This document shows, piece after piece, positions 9,177 through 17,189 of a stretch of DNA of 64,000 nt. This DNA is from Mycolicibacterium peregrinum (GTDB lineage: Bacteria > Actinomycetota > Actinomycetes > Mycobacteriales > Mycobacteriaceae). Each line of letters begins with the position of its first letter. Positions within the stretch are counted from its first letter, which is position 1. Position numbers and translations under genes: made by a program. The stretch is taken from the NCBI RefSeq assembly GCF_001665625.1, contig NZ_LZSY01000080.1, positions 1-64,000 of the forward strand, written 5' to 3'. Under the pieces are notes generated by a model that did not search any database, was not told the origin of the DNA, and saw only the letters and a list, made by a program, of their open reading frames with translations.

Positions 9177-9986
9177 TCACCCGTTGTCCCTCCAGGCGAC
9201 CACCTGCTTCAGAGATGCGAGGTCGTATCCGTTGTCGGAGGTGAGCTCGGTCTGGAACAGCGTGACGCCGGCTTCGCGGAAGGCGTCGGCGCTGTCGGCG
9301 TCCTGCCACAGGGTCGAGCGTTCGATATCGGCGCCGTTGCGGCCGAATGTCGCTGCCAACTCGTCGACGCGGTCGCTGGACTTGCGGAACGCGTCGAGGT
9401 CCTGGAACGCGTGCCAGATGTCGGCATGCCTGGCGACGGCGGGCAGCGAGCGCTTGGGGCCCGTGCCGCCGATGAGGATGGGCACCTTGCGCAGCGGCGG
9501 CGGGATCAGTGCGGTGAGCCGGTTCTCGATGCGGATCAGGCTCTCGTCGAACAGATCGAAGCGGGAGCCGAAGGTGCCGAAGTCGTAACCATAGGTGGTG
9601 TAGTCCTTTTCGTACCATCCGGCGCCCAGGCCAAGGATGAGCCGGCCGCCACTGATGTGGTCGACGGTGCGCGCCATGTCGGCGAGCAGGTCCGGGTTGC
9701 GGTACCCGACGCCGGTCACGAGGAGCCCGATCTCGGCATGCGAGGTGATCTCACCCCACGATGCGAGCGCGGTCCAGCCCTCGAAATTGGCGACGTCGGG
9801 TTGCTCGTCGAACAGGACGGGCTTGCCGTCGACGAGAGCCTTCATCGCCGGGCGATGGAAGTGGTCGTAACCGAAGATCACGTCAACGCCGAGGTCGTCG
9901 GCGGCCAGGACGGCGTCGCGCCAAGTGCGGTAGTCGGGGGCACCGCCGGGCTGGATCTGCACGGCGACGCGAACGGGACGGGTCAT
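9177..9986 (-). CDS. LLM-class F420-dependent oxidoreductase
   Basis: 269 residues of a luciferase-like TIM barrel. Motifs: VRVAVQIQPGGAPDY at the start, DDLGVDVIFGYDHF, LLVTGVGYRNPDLLADMARTVDHISGGRLILGLGAGW (the central LLM strand and phosphate-binding region), and VPILIGGTGPKRSLPAVARHAD. These are diagnostic for actinobacterial enzymes that use coenzyme F420 as hydride carrier. The ATG at 9986 has AGGAG seven bases upstream. Substrate unknown. Mycobacteria have dozens of paralogues, several acting on xenobiotics or lipids. Confidence 0.85.
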   Translation of the reverse strand: MTRPVRVAVQIQPGGAPDYRTWRDAVLAADDLGVDVIFGYDHFHRPAMKALVDGKPVLFDEQPDVANFEGWTALASWGEITSHAEIGLLVTGVGYRNPDLLADMARTVDHISGGRLILGLGAGWYEKDYTTYGYDFGTFGSRFDLFDESLIRIENRLTALIPPPLRKVPILIGGTGPKRSLPAVARHADIWHAFQDLDAFRKSSDRVDELAATFGRNGADIERSTLWQDADSADAFREAGVTLFQTELTSDNGYDLASLKQVVAWRDNG

Positions 9987-10125
9987 GGATGCTCCTGGGT
10001 CTGGGAGAGGGCCGACTTTTGAGCCAAGTTGACCGAGGTGCGGGTTTATTCCTTGCGGTGCATGACCTCGTCGCCGGCCGAAAACCGGATTGCCCCCAAC
10101 GGGCGGTGCGCCTACCGTCCCAGCC

Positions 10126-10854
10126 ATGCCTGCGGATGCACCCACCATTCTGGCGACCAGTGGCGGAATAGGACCGGGGCGGCGCACGCGTCTCGAGTTC
10201 ACCGCCTTGACCGATTACGCGGTGGAGCTTTCCGGTGTCACCGGACGACCTCCGCGCGTCTGCATGTTGGCGACGGCGATGGGTGACGACAAGGCGGTCC
10301 TGCACTACCTCACCGAGGCGGCGCAGGTTCGTGGCTTCGTCCCGTCGCATGTGGCGTTGTTCCCGATGCCGACCGTCGACGATGTCACCGCGCATCTGTT
10401 GGAGCAGGATGTGGTGTGGGTGTTCGGCGGCAGTGTCGCGGGACTGCTGGCGATGTGGCGACTGCACGGAGTCGATGAAGCCCTACGTACAGCGTGGCAG
10501 GCCGGGGTGGTGCTGACCGGCATCTCGGCCGGTTCCATCTGCTGGCACGCCGGCGGCACCACCGATTCGTTCGGCCCGCAACTACGACCTATTACCAACG
10601 GGCTGGGGTTCCTGCCCTACGCCAACGGCGTGCACTACGACTCCGAGGATCAGCGCCGGCCGCTACTACATGAGTTGGTGGGCACCGCGGTTCTTCCATC
10701 AGCGTTCGCCACCGATGACGGTGCCGGCGTTGTCTACCGCGGCATTCAGTTCGTCGAAGCCGTCGCCGAAAATCACACCGCGGGAGCGTATTTCGTCGAA
10801 CGGCGCGACGCCGCCGCGGTAGCCGAGACCGCGCTCGATGTCCGACGGTTGTAG
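10126..10854 (+). CDS. Peptidase E-like (S51) glutamine-amidotransferase-fold protein
   Basis: 242 residues starting near ILATSGGIGPG. The nucleophile elbow is LTGISAGSICW (Ser in GxSAGS, around residue 140), with preceding VVWVFGGSVAGLLAMWRLHGVDEAL, the pattern of peptidase S51 (alpha-aspartyl dipeptidase) and cyanophycinase relatives. Downstream GLGFLPYANGVHYDSEDQRR supplies the expected His region. Likely a cytosolic dipeptidase; precise substrate uncertain. The chosen ATG is the first residue that leads directly into the first beta strand; a longer version begins at 10090. Confidence 0.8.
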   Translation: MPADAPTILATSGGIGPGRRTRLEFTALTDYAVELSGVTGRPPRVCMLATAMGDDKAVLHYLTEAAQVRGFVPSHVALFPMPTVDDVTAHLLEQDVVWVFGGSVAGLLAMWRLHGVDEALRTAWQAGVVLTGISAGSICWHAGGTTDSFGPQLRPITNGLGFLPYANGVHYDSEDQRRPLLHELVGTAVLPSAFATDDGAGVVYRGIQFVEAVAENHTAGAYFVERRDAAAVAETALDVRRL

Positions 10855-10984
10855 CGCTGAACCCGATCAGTCGTTTCATCGCGACCGTTCGACTATGCGG
10901 GGCGTGGTGACCTGCCGCCGGAAGGTGTGTGGGTGAGCCCCAAGGGCGACCGGTCGTATGTGTATGACCTGCGCGCAATGAATG

Positions 10985-11371
10985 CTACGCAGGATGGACG
11001 GCCGCTTGCTCTCGACTAGTGAGGGCCGCGACTCCCAGGCCTGCGAAAAGTGCGGCGCCGCCGCCGGCGACGATTGCGCCGGTAGGCGAGAGCGTTCGGG
11101 CTCGGATCCCACGTGCAGCAGCGATGACGTCCAGGAGGTCGGTGAGTAGTCCTAGCTGTAGCGCCCGAGTCTGCAATCGTGGGGAAGCGGTTTCGGTGAT
11201 CGCGACTGCCAACGTCAGCTCCCGCGAGCCGAAGAGTTGAGTCGTGAGTGGCTGGTCGCGGCCGGCACTGAGTCCGATGAGTCGACCCGTGGTGTTCGGA
11301 GCCAACCAGGCGGCGATGCCGGTAGTGAACCGTAGAGCGGCAAAGGTGCGAATGAGCACGTTGCGATTCAT
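10985..11371 (-). CDS. DUF4267-like membrane protein
   Basis: 128 residues, mostly hydrophobic, with about four short transmembrane segments (FAALRFTTGIAAWLA, QPLTTQLFGSRELTLAVAI, LGLLTDLLDVIAAARG, GAIVAGGGAALFAGLGVAAL). The FGSRELTLAVA and TDLLDV pieces are typical of the small DUF4267/DUF4345-like membrane family found widely in actinobacteria. Function unknown. It starts with ATG at 11371 and is the only gene on this strand before the serine hydrolase at 11465. Confidence 0.6.
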   Translation of the reverse strand: MNRNVLIRTFAALRFTTGIAAWLAPNTTGRLIGLSAGRDQPLTTQLFGSRELTLAVAITETASPRLQTRALQLGLLTDLLDVIAAARGIRARTLSPTGAIVAGGGAALFAGLGVAALTSREQAAVHPA

Positions 11372-11464
11372 ACTCTCAACACTTCAGGAAAGCCGGGAGC
11401 CCTTCAAGGAAGGGCGTGATGTTCGGCGTGGGGGAGCGCCGCGGGTGTCAGTTGCGTCGCGGTG

Positions 11465-12622
11465 TCACAGCGCGTCGTACACCGCGGCGATGAGCCGATA
11501 GGCACGGCGATCGCCGGCCAACCAGTCGCGGCGCAGATTGGGCGTGAACGCGAAAGCGACCTTGTGTTCGAGATCGGCCAGTCCCACCGAGCCGCCGGCG
11601 CCCGGGTGGCCGAAAGCCGTCCGTTGTGCCGGTTCGGGCACCACGAAGTTCTGCGACGGCAGCATGTAGCCGAGCCCGAATGCGCTTTCCAAACACAGCA
11701 CCCGGTCGTTGCCGCGCACGCGTTCTGTCGTCGCTTCCTGCAGAGGGCCCGGGGCAACCAGGGTTCCGCTGATCAGGTCGCCATAGAATTTGGCCAGGTC
11801 ACGAGCGGTGGTGACGAGCCCAGCCGCGGGCCAGCCGGCCGCCAGCACTTCTGGATCGTTATAGGATGCAACGGGATTCGTTGATGCCCGGATGAACAGC
11901 GATTCTGGATCGGACATCGCGGTCACCATCTCGGCGACGGTGTCGCCCGGTATCGGCGGCGCGTTCTCGACACTCCAGACCCGCTGCTCCGGCGGTGGCG
12001 AACTGATCCGGGCAACGTCGGGCACCGCCGTACCGGACGCGCCGATGAACAGCCGATCGCCCAAGTGGCGCCGGGTGAACTCGCCGACAGTCATATCGCT
12101 GTGGCGGCGCACGAATTCGCCGACCAGCCAGCCGAAAGACAAAGCGTGATAACCATGTTCGGTCCCGGGCTGCCAGAGTGGGGATTGGCCGGCCAACAGG
12201 CCGGCCATCGCCGCGGGGTCGGCAGCTTGGGCCACCGAAACCGGGCGCTCCACGACGGGCAACCCGGCTCGGTGGGCCATCAGGTCGCTCAGCGTGGTCT
12301 CGTGCTTGTCGTGTTGTGCGAATTCCGGCCACCAGGCGCTCACCGGGTCGTCGGCGCCGTGGCCGCATTGCTGGACGACCATGAGGGCGGCCGTCGCGGT
12401 CACACCCTTGGTGCAGGAAAAGGTTGGACACGCGGTGTCGCGCGTCCACGGACGTCCGGTCCGTCTGTCGGCGATGCCTCCCCATAGATCCACCACCGCA
12501 CGACCGTCGACGAATACCGCCACCGCGGCGCCGAGGTCGTCGCCGTTGGCCAAACCTGCTTCAAAAACGGCCTTTACTTCCGCAAACGCAGGGTCCGCGT
12601 GCCCCGCCGCTGAACTGGACAT
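11465..12622 (-). CDS. Serine hydrolase of the beta-lactamase class C/esterase family, KstR-box controlled
   Basis: 385 residues. The catalytic SxxK is FSCTKGV (near residue 77), with the YxN-equivalent in the TEHGYHALSFGWLVG segment, and FGHPGAGGSVGLADLE as the third active-site strand region. This is the family of mycobacterial Lip-type esterases and penicillin-binding-protein-like hydrolases; it has no signal peptide, so a cytosolic ester or lactone hydrolase is more likely than antibiotic resistance. The ATG at 12622 is chosen because the domain starts there; a perfect KstR-type operator lies 10 bases upstream, suggesting a role in or near sterol/lipid degradation. Confidence 0.8.
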   Translation of the reverse strand: MSSSAAGHADPAFAEVKAVFEAGLANGDDLGAAVAVFVDGRAVVDLWGGIADRRTGRPWTRDTACPTFSCTKGVTATAALMVVQQCGHGADDPVSAWWPEFAQHDKHETTLSDLMAHRAGLPVVERPVSVAQAADPAAMAGLLAGQSPLWQPGTEHGYHALSFGWLVGEFVRRHSDMTVGEFTRRHLGDRLFIGASGTAVPDVARISSPPPEQRVWSVENAPPIPGDTVAEMVTAMSDPESLFIRASTNPVASYNDPEVLAAGWPAAGLVTTARDLAKFYGDLISGTLVAPGPLQEATTERVRGNDRVLCLESAFGLGYMLPSQNFVVPEPAQRTAFGHPGAGGSVGLADLEHKVAFAFTPNLRRDWLAGDRRAYRLIAAVYDAL

Positions 12623-12631
12623 GCACCGAAT

Positions 12632-12645
12632 TAGAACACGTTCTA
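12632..12645. promoter_or_regulatory. KstR-type operator
   Basis: The 14-mer TAGAACACGTTCTA is a perfect palindrome and fits the mycobacterial KstR consensus TNNAACNNGTTNNA for the TetR-type repressor of cholesterol catabolism. It sits 10 bases upstream of the serine hydrolase start codon, where binding would cover the transcription or translation start. Operator identity is inferred from the consensus. Confidence 0.7.
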
Positions 12646-12672
12646 GTATTCGGCGAGTGCGGTTCCTCGACA

Positions 12673-12701
12673 TCCCGCTTTATTCGACTCGGCCGTATTC
12701 C
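12673..12701 (+). repeat. Diverged right-half copy of the 24-40 kb site repeat
   Basis: The segment CCCGCTTTATTCGACTCGG followed by CCGTATTCC matches most positions of the right half of the repeats at 27.4, 28.2 and 29.0 kb (CCCGCCATATTCGATTCCG then CCGTATTCC). It lies alone in the gap between the serine hydrolase and the deazaflavin reductase. It could be a recombination scar or chance similarity in a short motif. Confidence 0.35.
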
Positions 12702-12754
12702 TTCCGCCACGCAGCAGTTCCTCGCTCCAGATGTGGCGGGGGGAGAGCTGCCTG

Positions 12755-13237
12755 TCATCCCATGGATCGAGTGGGCGCGAAGCGGATCGTCACCAGTGGC
12801 ACCGGCCGGTCGATCGTCGCCTGGAACTCGGCCAACAGCTGGTTGTTTCGCCGCACCCACTCGGCGAACTCGTCGTACTCGGCACCCGCCAGCGCCGTCG
12901 CCGTTCCCTGACGCGTCTCGGTCCCGATCTCGACAGTGACGGTCGGGTTCGTTCTGATGTTGTGGAACCAGTCCGGATCCCGATCTTCTCGGAACGAGCT
13001 GAGGTAGAGCATGTCGCCGCGATAGTTGGGCGCCAGAGGCACTACTCGGAGCGCACCGCTACGGGCACCGGTCGTAGTCAACAGGATCAGCGGGGACCCG
13101 ATGTAGTGACCGCCGACCTGGCCCGCGTTCGCCCGGAACTCGGCAATCACGTCGTCGTTCCAGTTCGATGGATCTTGGCCGGCTTCCTGATTCCAAGGGG
13201 CGTCGGCGTCGTCGTAGCTGATGTCTTGGTTCGCCAT
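12755..13237 (-). CDS. Deazaflavin (F420)-dependent nitroreductase-family protein
   Basis: 160 residues. The core LLTTTGARSGALRVVPLAPN followed by YRGDMLYLSSFRED and DPDWFHNIRTNPTVTVEIG is diagnostic of the Ddn/DUF385 split-barrel family, which binds F420H2 and reduces quinones or nitroaromatics. The N-terminal extension before the barrel (MANQDISYDDADAPW) is acidic and probably flexible. The ATG is at 13237, 23 bases downstream of the VOC gene stop, so the two are probably co-transcribed leftward. Confidence 0.85.
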   Translation of the reverse strand: MANQDISYDDADAPWNQEAGQDPSNWNDDVIAEFRANAGQVGGHYIGSPLILLTTTGARSGALRVVPLAPNYRGDMLYLSSFREDRDPDWFHNIRTNPTVTVEIGTETRQGTATALAGAEYDEFAEWVRRNNQLLAEFQATIDRPVPLVTIRFAPTRSMG

Positions 13238-13260
13238 GATTGGAACCTACTTCTGGTCGA

Positions 13261-13803
13261 TCAGTTATGGGGGTCAAGGACTTTGGGGAGCGCCTGAAGC
13301 AGTGTGTCGTGGATATAGGTGAGTTCGGGAGTCGGCTCCCACGCCGCCGAATCGTCAGTGTTTCCGGACCAGTCGGTGCCGGTGGAGCTCTCGCCCCGGT
13401 TGTTGTCCAGGGCGGTCCCGCGTTGGTATACCCACCACAGGTTGTGCCAGGGGTCGAGGAAACGGGAGAAGACTTCACCGAAGAACTCGGTTGGTGAGGT
13501 GATGATCTCGGCACTGCCGGCGGCCGCACGCTCCAGCACGACCTCGACATTGTCGACATAAACTTGCAGCAGTGCCGGGGTGAATGGCCAGCCGGGCTTC
13601 CGTTCGGCGAACATCACAGTGCTGCCACCGATCTGAAGCTCGGCATGCAGGAGGAGCCCGTCGTCGTCGACGGTGCGGGCGTCGGGATGCTCGACGGCGT
13701 CGAACACATCGGTCAGAAAACGGATCAGCCCCTCGGCGTCACGCGTGACGATGAACGGGTTGATCGTCGAGAATCCGGCCGGTGCAGCGGGGACAGCAGT
13801 CAT
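13261..13803 (-). CDS. VOC-family (glyoxalase/bleomycin-resistance-like) protein
   Basis: 180 residues. NPFIVTRDAEGLIRFLTDVFDA at the start and HAELQIGGSTVMFAER form the first beta-alpha-beta-beta unit; LLQVYVDNVEVVLERAAAGSAEIITSPTEFFGEVFSRFLDPWHNLWW forms the second. This is the PhnB/VOC type. The C-terminal 45 residues are an extension beyond the fold, ending in a helical segment. ATG at 13803 has AAAGGAAA upstream. Probably a small-molecule-binding or isomerase-type enzyme; substrate unknown. Co-oriented with the Ddn-like gene downstream. Confidence 0.75.
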   Translation of the reverse strand: MTAVPAAPAGFSTINPFIVTRDAEGLIRFLTDVFDAVEHPDARTVDDDGLLLHAELQIGGSTVMFAERKPGWPFTPALLQVYVDNVEVVLERAAAGSAEIITSPTEFFGEVFSRFLDPWHNLWWVYQRGTALDNNRGESSTGTDWSGNTDDSAAWEPTPELTYIHDTLLQALPKVLDPHN

Positions 13804-13910
13804 GGGTTTCCTTTCGTCACCACTAGTTGATCGCGAGACCGCAGGCCAGTTCTTGAACCAGAACGACAACTCCCGATGCCGACACCGTCGCGGTGTCGTC
13901 TGCGGGCGCG

Positions 13911-14597
13911 TCAGTGCTGCCTACGCCTTTGGGCGGCAATGATCGCGGCCGGGGTCTGACCGCGGATCAACCGCAGTGAGCGCGTCAGATGCGGCTGATC
14001 GGCGAATCCGGCCGCGGCCGCCGCTTCCGCAGGCGAGTGCCCCGTCTGCAACAGGAAGTAGCCGTGCTGCGCGCGGTGAAGTTGATCGATCTGTTGAGCG
14101 GTCAGCCCGACCGTGCGACGGTAGCGGCGTTGCCAAGTCCGTTCCGAGGCGCCGATCCGATCCCCGTTCAGTGCCTTGCGGACCTCCTCGTCGACCAGTA
14201 GCCCGCGGTTCTCAGCCAGGTGATCGACCCAGTCTTCAAGATCGGGCCAGGTTGGCAGCGGCCATCGGTGATCCCCGAGGAGGACGTGGCCGCCCGATAC
14301 GGGCAAGGTCACCGTCTCGCCGAGTATCGCCCGCTTGGGCACGCCTGGGATTGCGACATAGGCGGCGAGTTCGACGCCCCAGTACCGCTCACCCAAATGC
14401 CCGTCGACGACCCGATTGCGCAGGCTCGGACCGTCCAGCTCCGCGGCCAACTCTCCGTCCCGGCGACGGATGAACGACAAACCCCAATACTCGGATCCGA
14501 TTACCGAATAGCGTTCGGGACTCTCCACGTTCGCGCGCCAGACTGTGCGTACCCACGGTGATCGGCCCGCACGTTCCTCCCACACCCGAGGAAACAT
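13911..14597 (-). CDS. AraC-family transcriptional regulator
   Basis: 228 residues. The C-terminal third carries two helix-turn-helix units: VGLTAQQIDQLHRAQHGYFLL followed by SPAEAAAAAGFADQPHLTRSLRLIRGQTPAAII, the classic AraC second HTH (AAxAGFxDQxHLxR). The N-terminal part (about 130 residues) resembles the beta-rich sensing domain of actinobacterial AraC proteins. GGAGG lies 11 bases before the ATG at 14597. It may regulate the VOC/Ddn pair downstream on the same strand, but no operator was recognised. Confidence 0.8.
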   Translation of the reverse strand: MFPRVWEERAGRSPWVRTVWRANVESPERYSVIGSEYWGLSFIRRRDGELAAELDGPSLRNRVVDGHLGERYWGVELAAYVAIPGVPKRAILGETVTLPVSGGHVLLGDHRWPLPTWPDLEDWVDHLAENRGLLVDEEVRKALNGDRIGASERTWQRRYRRTVGLTAQQIDQLHRAQHGYFLLQTGHSPAEAAAAAGFADQPHLTRSLRLIRGQTPAAIIAAQRRRQH

Positions 14598-14686
14598 ACT
14601 GCCCGGCACCTCCGGCCACTATTGGTGCCCGGATCAGGTCCGGTTTGGCCATTTGCACAGAACTGCTCGTACGGATCGCCTGCACG

Positions 14687-14944
14687 CTGAACCGTCACGG
14701 CGTGCCGGCAGCGGTGTACGAAGCCGAGGCGTCACCAACGACACGTGGGCAGGGCGGCCTGCTCGATATCGAGGAGCGCACCGGGCAGGTCGCAGACGAC
14801 TTCGGGCTGGCCGCTGGTGGTGGCCACCGCCCGGACCGCCTTGTGTCCCCAGCGGATCGCGCCGGTAGGCAGTGCGTCGATCAGCATGGCCCGTAGCTCG
14901 CCGCGGTGGCATGTTCCGCGACCGTCTGGGTTAGGCGTCGACAC
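14687..14944. pseudogene. Inverted remnant of an FAD-dependent monooxygenase
   Basis: On the plus strand, 14687-14788 encodes LNRHGVPAAVYEAEASPT followed by RGQGGLLDI and TGQ, the N-terminal strand/helix pattern of TetX-like FAD monooxygenases. On the minus strand, 14944-14780 encodes NPDGR...CHRGELRAMLIDALPTGAIR and then WGHKAVRAV, which in intact enzymes lies about 70-100 residues after the first piece. The two pieces now face each other and meet near 14785, with no GxGxxG and no long ORF in either direction. The simplest reading is an old gene broken by deletion and an internal inversion. Confidence 0.55.
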
Positions 14945-14972
14945 CCTTGCGTGAGTAGCGGTAGGCCGACAT

Positions 14973-15734
14973 TTACTGCTCTTTGGCCCCGATCAGGGCT
15001 TCCGAGATCACGCCGGTGGCCTTCTTCAGCGCGGGCACGGCTCGGGCGATGAGTTCCTCACTGACCTGAGCCGAGGGCCCGGAGATGCCGATTGCCATCG
15101 GAGTCGGGGCGCCGGGCACTGCCATCGCGACGGAGCGAATCCCGATCTCGAGTTCCTCGTTGTCGATCGCGTACCCGTCGATGCGCACGCGCTCGACGTT
15201 CGCGAATACCGCGGAGAGGGTGGATGCACTGTTCTCGGTCGGTGCGGGAAGTCCGGACTGTGTCACCAGTTTCAGAATGCGCGCGTCGTCCAACTCGCCC
15301 AGAACAGCCTTGCCCACACCGGACGTGTGCAGACCGACGCGCTGGCCGACTTCACTGTTCGTGCGCACCAGCGTCGAAGGCAGAACCTGTCCGGTGTAGA
15401 TCACCATGTCACCGTCCAGCACTGCGAGACTCGCGGTCTCGGACAGTTCGTCGACCAACGACTGCAGTACCGGAGCGGCGACCGCGCCCAATTGGCGGTT
15501 CGCAACTTCGCCGAGCCGAATCAATCGCGGCCCCAGGGCGTAGCGGCGATTGGGTAGTTGGCGCACGTAGCCGATTCCGACCAGGGTGCGCAGGAAACGG
15601 TGAATGGTCGGCGGCGGCAACGGAGACTCCGCCGACAACTCTGTCAGCGAGCACTCTCCTCCGGCACGCCCGATCAACTCCATCAGCTCGAACGCGCGCT
15701 CCACCGACTGCACGCCGCCTGTCTTCTCCGCCAT
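14973..15734 (-). CDS. IclR-family regulator of the allantoin cluster
   Basis: 253 residues. N-terminal winged HTH: VQSVERAFELMELIGRAGGECSLTELS then PPPTIHRFLRTLVGIGYVRQL (residues about 8-70), followed by the IclR effector domain with AVLDGDMVIYTGQV and RVGLHTSGVGKAVLGEL, then the DNEELEIGIRSVAMAVPG segment. It is divergent from the lyase/ureidoglycine aminohydrolase operon and embedded among allantoin genes, so it is the probable local repressor (AllR-like), responding to allantoate, glyoxylate or allantoin. Dyads matching one consensus lie in its own promoter and near the permease and allantoinase starts. GGGAG precedes the ATG. Confidence 0.85.
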   Translation of the reverse strand: MAEKTGGVQSVERAFELMELIGRAGGECSLTELSAESPLPPPTIHRFLRTLVGIGYVRQLPNRRYALGPRLIRLGEVANRQLGAVAAPVLQSLVDELSETASLAVLDGDMVIYTGQVLPSTLVRTNSEVGQRVGLHTSGVGKAVLGELDDARILKLVTQSGLPAPTENSASTLSAVFANVERVRIDGYAIDNEELEIGIRSVAMAVPGAPTPMAIGISGPSAQVSEELIARAVPALKKATGVISEALIGAKEQ

Positions 15735-15787
15735 ACATTCCACTCCCGGCCGACAACTGTCGTTCCATCCAACACGCGCAAGATTAT

Positions 15788-15802
15788 TTCCGCAATATGG
15801 AA
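15788..15802. promoter_or_regulatory. Putative IclR operator 1
   Basis: TTCCGCAATATGGAA, a 15-base imperfect dyad (TTCC-N7-GGAA), 54 bases upstream of the IclR gene. The same pattern recurs at 15856, 20360 and 20491, always in intergenic DNA of the allantoin cluster. Confidence 0.6.
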
Positions 15803-15855
15803 TAAGTGTTTCGATGAGGAAACGCATATCAGGCGCCGATTGCACTCGCGTTAAA

Positions 15856-15870
15856 CTCCACAATGTGGAA
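15856..15870. promoter_or_regulatory. Putative IclR operator 2
   Basis: CTCCACAATGTGGAA, near-perfect dyad TCCACA-N-TGTGGA, 41 bases upstream of the lyase-like gene start at 15912, well placed to control the rightward operon. Confidence 0.6.
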
Positions 15871-15911
15871 TTGTGTCCATACGAGAACTTTCAGACAAGG
15901 GAGGCACATCT

Positions 15912-17189
15912 GTGACACGACGCCTCGACGATGCGGTGCTGGCCGACGTCGATCGCCGCCTCTCGGCCGCTGACGCAGAACTGGTGAACCGATACCCCGG
16001 CGACGACGGCCGTCGGCAGCCGGTCCACACCGTCTACATCCCGGGCAACCGGTACTCGGCGACGATGCCCGCCGACTGGGGATCGATCGCCCTTGCGGCT
16101 GCGAAGGACGCGGGCGGGCTCGACGCCGTGGCCGCACTCCTCGGCGCAGGCAGCGGAACCGACTGTGAACCCGAGACTCTCGCAGGCCTCGTCCAAAACA
16201 AGCTGGCCACCGAGCCGATCGAAGACCTCCGCATCGACTTCGAGGACGGCTACGGCACCTTCGACGACGCGACCGAGGACGCCGATGTTGCACAGGCGAT
16301 CGCCGCGCTGCGGATCGCGCTCGACGCGGGCACCTCGACGCCGTTCGTCGGCACCCGATTCAAATGCTTCGAAGCCGGCACCCGGGCGCGCGGACTGCGC
16401 ACACTCGACATGTTCGTCAGCGGGCTCGTCGAATCCGGCGGTCTCCCGGACGGTCTCACCCTCACCCTGCCCAAGGTGACGTCCGTCGACCAGGTTGAGG
16501 CGATGGTCATGGTCGCGAGCGCACTCGAAGGGGCGAACGGACTCACCTCCGGCCACATCCGCTTCGAAGTGCAGGTCGAAACGCCGCAGGCGATCCTCGG
16601 CGCCGATGGCCGCGCACCCGTTGCCCAGTTCATCCACGCCGGCCAGGGCCGCGTCAGCTCACTGCACTACGGGACCTACGACTACTCGGCGTCCCTCGGT
16701 ATCGCCGCCGCCTACCAGTCGATGGAGCATCCCGCGGCGGACCACGCCAAGAACGTCATGCAACTCGCCGTCGCCGGCACGGGCGTGCACCTGTCCGACG
16801 GCTCGACCAACATCCTCCCGGTCGGCGAGCCCGACAATGTCGCCAAGGCGTGAAAGCTGCACGCGCGCCTGGTCCGGCGCCACCTGGAACGTGGCATCTA
16901 CCAGGGCTGGGATATGCACCCCGCCCAACTCGTCACCCGATTCCTGGCCACCTATGCGTTCTACCGTGGCGCCTTCGCGCCGGCCGCGACCCGCCTACGC
17001 AACTATGTCCACCGGCTCGACTCGACCGTCATGGACGAGCCGGCCACCGCCCGCGCGCTCGCCAACGTCATCCATCGGGGCAGCGTGTGCGGCGCCCTCA
17101 CCGTCGATGAGATCGAGACAGCCACCGATCTCTCCATGTCCACCGTGCGCGACATCGCGCTCGGCCACACCACCAGGAGCAACCCGTGA
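15912..17189 (+). pseudogene. HpcH/HpaI-like lyase (DUF6986 type) interrupted by an in-frame TGA
   Basis: The GTG at 15912 has GGGAGG upstream. The first 313 codons encode a citrate-lyase-beta/malate-synthase-like TIM barrel: HTVYIPGNRYSATMPADW, LVQNKLATEPIEDLRIDFEDGYG (acidic metal site), TLTLPKVTSVDQVEAMV, HIRFEVQVETPQAI. At 16851-16853 an in-frame TGA follows NVAKA; the same frame then continues without another stop for 111 codons (KLHARLVRRHLERGIYQGWD, then HPAQLVTRFLATYAFYRG) and ends at 17189, overlapping the next gene as GTGA. The continuation is clearly the conserved C-terminus, so the TGA looks like a nonsense change (Trp TGG is the expected codon) or an assembly error. Function in the cluster unproven; perhaps glyoxylate or ureidoglycolate handling. 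Confidence 0.7.

Noticed and set aside
11465..12622. Serine hydrolase as a secreted beta-lactamase
   Set aside because: No signal peptide and a KstR-type promoter; a cytosolic esterase is more likely.
16851..16853. TGA as selenocysteine codon
   Set aside because: Trp is the expected residue, no selenocysteine machinery or hairpin was seen, and the enzyme type is not a selenoprotein family.
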